Made by a program: the position numbers and the translations under genes. DNA of 64,000 bases from Strongylocentrotus droebachiensis. Its lineage: Eukaryota > Echinodermata > Echinoidea > Camarodonta > Strongylocentrotidae. Shown one piece after another: positions 60,692 to 64,000 of this stretch. The notes below the pieces were generated by a model, which was not told the DNA's origin, searched no databases, and worked only from the letters and a program-made list of their open reading frames with translations. Each line of letters starts with the position of its first letter. Position 1 is the stretch's first letter. The stretch lies in the NCBI GenBank assembly GCA_035222895.1, contig JAVYIG010000088.1, positions 686,001-750,000 on the forward strand, given 5' to 3'.

Positions 60692-63600
60692 CTGAAGATA
60701 GAAGGAACAGAAGACATGCATTGAACAGGTATAGACCGGGAGCCAGGGGGGGTCAACCTAGCTGGGAAGGAAACCAATTTTCATGTGCACAGATGTGAAG
60801 ATCACATAGCTCCACATAACAAATTGACCGTCTGGCATGTTCTAAGTGGTGGGTGTGGCCAGGGGGACGCCCCCCACCAAAAAAGTGGCCCTTTTGACGA
60901 CAAAATAGTATTTTGTAAATAACATTTTAAGGAAACCTTGAACCACTATGGGTTTGGTGTCATATGAAAGAGAGTTAAATTATCTACATTTTGATACCAA
61001 TTTCAAAGAACTTGGGATTAATTAAAATCGCAAATTTAAGTAAAAAACATGATTTTTGTGATTTTTTTCGAAAAATTGAATTTTATCAAAAAACATTATT
61101 TTCCATAAATCAAAATTGGAATATTGAATTTTTTAAAAACTTTCCAGGAATTTGCTTATGTACAACGACAATATCCTGGGCGAAGGAGAGATTTATATAT
61201 TGTTTCAATAAAAAGTTATAGCAATCCATAGTTATGGATTTGATTTCCACAAAAACAACATTTTTGCCCACATGTGTATAAACTGTATGCATATACGTGC
61301 ATTAGTGTATCAAGGACCTGTTTGGTGTGTTTACATCGAGTTTTAAAGATAACTTTGAACTAAAACCTCTAATCACCATGTATTTGGTGTCAAAAGATGT
61401 ATAATTAAAATACTTCATTCTGATAACAATTTTAATGAGTGATGTAGTGTTTGAAATATAAATTTTGAGCCAAAAAGGTGCTTTATTGTAGATATTCCTC
61501 TGGTTTTGGCCAGTATATCGGTAAATTAACTGGACAAGTGATTGGACATTTAGTAGTGCAGAAAGTTCAAAGGATTTAGAGCGCTGAGTGCAATTGATCA
61601 GTTCTTCTCCTGTACTCTGGGATGTTTCAGGAAATGTGGACATTGGCAGTTCCCTCCCCCCCCCCCCCCTTCACCACCCCCACCCCGCCGCCCTCCCCCC
61701 TTTAGCCGCTTGTCATAATCTTGCCCATGACCAAGAAAAGTTAGTGCATCGATCAACATGAATATAATATAATATCACCATGTTCGGTTTAATGGTTTAT
61801 TTTGCCTGACTACTAAGAAAACACGTGTATGCTTGTAAGCAACCAATACTCTGCATAATTCCTATTGTGATAAGATTAAAATGACATAAACTTTTCTCAT
61901 GAAATAGTTTCGGCTAGGTATGCAAAGTTATTTTTTCTCTCGATTACAAGTAATTCGGTACAAAAATCCAAGGAACATTATGAAACTAATTGATTCGATT
62001 GAATCTCAGTTTTAGTCTTTGTGTGTTTCAAATAGGAAGTTCCATAACTACAATATTGAGATCAATTTGGAATTGTTTCTGCTTAGCCATGAATAATTTA
62101 AAATCGTTACTAACTCCTTGAACTTCTAAGGATCTCACGATTTGATGATTGGAAAATGTCATTAGGTACCAGCTTATAATTTTGATAACAAATCACCGTC
62201 TACATTAGAGTTCTATCATGCCTGTTGCATAAATCATATGGTCTTTTTGAACATGTTGCTGAAATGACATGATTTTCTGTGATTTTTTCTATTTTTGGGG
62301 GGTAAATTATACTTTTGTATGCCTTTGTTGGAAAATGACAAGTCTCCCAAATTTACAATAAGGCAAAAAAATGTGCTTATTTAGAAGCCTTCATGTCAGG
62401 GCCTGCAGAACGGTAGGGCTCGGGCCCCCCTGACTTTAAAAAAAAAGTATGTTAAAGAGAAAAAGAAAGAAAGAGAGAAAGAAAGAATGAGTGACCTGCC
62501 AGTGTCATGTGGTATCAAAATATGCTCTTCTGACCGTAATTATATACCTAAAACCCTTGAGCTTCCGGGGGCTTCACACCCTGGACCTCACCAAGGGCCC
62601 TAAGACGGGTCCCTGACTGCTCATCTGACCATAATTAAATTCCTTAAACGCTGAGCTTCATGGGACACAGTCCCCTGGACCCTACTTCAATTAGTGACCT
62701 GCCAGTGTCACAAATAAGGTATCTAAATATGCTTATCTGACCGTAATTAAATGCCTAAAACCCCTGCAGCTTTTGAGGGCTTCGCCCCTTGACCCCGCCG
62801 GGGCAAAGACACTGGACCCCATGCCAATTTACGCTACACTCGCTCCGCTCTACCTGATCGTTAATACTCCACTTTGAAAAACGTTCCGCGGGGCCGGCAT
62901 GTAACGTGTAAGAGTGATGGTGGTGCAGATTTTTCTTCTGCCCCCAAAAAGTTTTTGCTCATTACGCCACTGCCCCTGAAAGGTGTGCCCCCTGGAATGT
63001 TTGCCCCCTCCCCCAATCCCAAACTGCTTCCGGTGCACCTGGGTGGGGTGTCTGTCAGACGTCCCTAAAATACCCCAACCTCAATATTGAGCTAGATCAG
63101 CTTGAAAGGAAACCCCAATGGAACCTATATGAAAATATTCGCCACAGGCCAGCGATACACAAATGGCCATTGCCACACGATTTAAATGGTGGGGAGTGAC
63201 TGCCAGACGCCCTTTGATGCTAGATATAGATTGTTGAGAGAAACCTCGCGGGACTAATGTGAAAGGCAAATTGTACTTAGGTTTAAACGTCCCCGGAAAC
63301 GTCCCTTTCCAGCACTCCTTCCTGATATGAATACGATAAAAATTAAGAGCTATATACCCTACGATTTAACTTAAGTCTTGTGCTACTGTAAAAGTCAATG
63401 ACAATCTTTTTCGAACTCTACTTATCTTTACCTAGGCCTGTACAGTAATTATTGTTATTTGGGTTATTAAAATTCGCAAAACAATGTCCAACCAAATGCT
63501 TTATGCAACGCCTTTAACAATTTTATTTCTAAAGGCAATATCACAACGCAACACATAATGTTTTCAACATCAAGGAAAAATCCATCTGAGATCAAATAAA
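60692..63600. other. CHD intron / right part of window, repeats only
   Basis: No further CHD exon was found up to the window end. 61626-61700 is C-rich. 61808-61848 is a SINE body fragment matching 20930-20955. 62400-62830 contains a degenerate tandem repeat of about 200 bp (GACCTGCCAGTGTCA at 62494 and 62697; CTGACCGTAATTAAATGCCT phrases) with a GGGGGCTTCRCMCCYTGGAC terminus-like motif. Confidence 0.4.
62400..62835. repeat. Degenerate tandem repeat
   Basis: CTGACCRTAATTAAAT.CCT occurs three times (62530, 62626, 62738), each followed by a GAGCTT/GCAGCTT phrase and a CCCYTGGACC phrase. Spacing is about 95-110 bp. Probably a fragment of an older element. Confidence 0.6.
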
Positions 63601-63615
63601 GCAATATTAAAACAT

Positions 63616-63679
63616 GTCCATATCTAACTCCAGGAAGCTCCGACGCCGGCGTCGGAGCTTCCTGGAGTTAGTCCATATC
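63616..63679. mobile_element. Tiny palindromic element with 9-bp target duplication, copy 2
   Basis: 63625-63670 is a perfect 46-bp palindrome: 23-bp arms TAACTCCAGGAAGCTCCGAC+GCC and its exact reverse complement, with no loop. It is flanked on both sides by the exact 9-mer GTCCATATC (63616-63624 and 63671-63679). The core is shared with 10382-10438. Confidence 0.88.
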
Positions 63680-63765
63680 ATGCATAATTTATGTCCATTT
63701 ACGTACCAAATATTTTGCCCGAAATATTGTGCCTACTTGAGTTGGATCGTATATGGTACATACAG

Positions 63766-64000
63766 GCGCGGATCCAGGATTTCTTAGGGGTGGGGGCCCA
63801 AATTTGAAATCAATTTGAAATTTAGTGTGCTGAAATTTTAAAATTGTGCAGGCCAATATTACGCTCAGTGGGGGAAGGGGGGGGGGGCGGGGAAGAGAGC
63901 ACTAATTTATTTGTTTTGGCCCTCGAAAATGTGAAAAATCGCACCCCCCCCCCCCCCCCCTTGAAAAAAAAAAAAATTAACGTGTTTTTACACATTTTTT
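63766..64000. mobile_element. GGCGGATCCA-family short element, runs off the edge
   Basis: Starts GGCGCGGATCCAGGATTTC and shows the family blocks GAGCACTAATTTATTTG and TGAAAAATCGCACCCCC in the same order as 23190-23400. The right terminus is beyond the window. Confidence 0.65.

Noticed and set aside
60991-61643. Short ORFs on both strands downstream (right) of the CHD linker exon
   Set aside because: Searched for an earlier CHD exon; no chromo, PHD, helicase or linker-like sequence is present and no splice pair fits.

Overview
The window looks like intron-rich, AT-rich genomic DNA from a marine deuterostome, most likely an echinoid (sea urchin). This is inferred from a metazoan Mi-2/CHD gene, small exons in large introns, and a dense load of foldback elements, short TIR elements, tRNA-derived SINEs and CR1-like LINEs. 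No species can be named from the sequence alone. I found no prokaryotic features, rRNA genes, true tRNA genes or CRISPR arrays.

Three host genes can be assembled exon by exon with matching splice phases. (1) A + strand gene (coding 5217-20860, 11 exons, 633 aa) encodes a secretory-pathway protein with two 2-oxoglutarate/Fe(II) oxygenase-like folds. The first fold has lost its iron ligands and the second keeps them. (2) A second + strand gene (coding 26555-38320, 6 exons, 505 aa) encodes a signal-peptide JmjC/cupin protein with an EF-hand-like tail and a C-terminal REEL that resembles an ER-retrieval signal. (3) On the - strand, the last nine coding exons of a CHD3/4/5 (Mi-2) chromatin remodeller lie at 44113-60691. 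Its 5' exons are beyond the right edge. Genes 2 and 3 converge on about 39.4-44.1 kb.

Region by region: 1-5 kb is simple-sequence and repeat-rich DNA with a decayed - strand LINE at 4.3-4.9 kb. 5-21 kb is gene 1. Its intron 1 holds a 4.3 kb CR1-like LINE and one copy of a tiny palindromic element. Its other introns hold a 44-bp minisatellite (14 copies), foldback elements and fragments of the gene's own exons. 21-26.5 kb is an intergenic stretch of SINEs and TIR elements. 26.5-39.4 kb is gene 2, whose intron 2 carries a whole-looking Ty3/gypsy LTR retrotransposon with matching LTRs and a 5-bp target duplication, and whose intron 3 is largely a polypyrimidine tract. 39.4-64 kb is the CHD gene with many repeats in its introns.

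The most unusual signals are: (a) two copies, 53 kb apart, of a 46-57 bp near-perfect palindrome, each flanked by its own exact 9-bp direct repeat, which suggests an extremely small mobile element; (b) two unrelated transposon families in CHD introns that both carry multimerised AGGTCA-type nuclear-receptor half-sites at DR1, DR3 and DR4 spacing; (c) the tandem active/degenerate dioxygenase architecture of gene 1; (d) tandem degenerate copies of gene 1's catalytic exon; and (e) at least four different short-element families that share TTAA boundaries.
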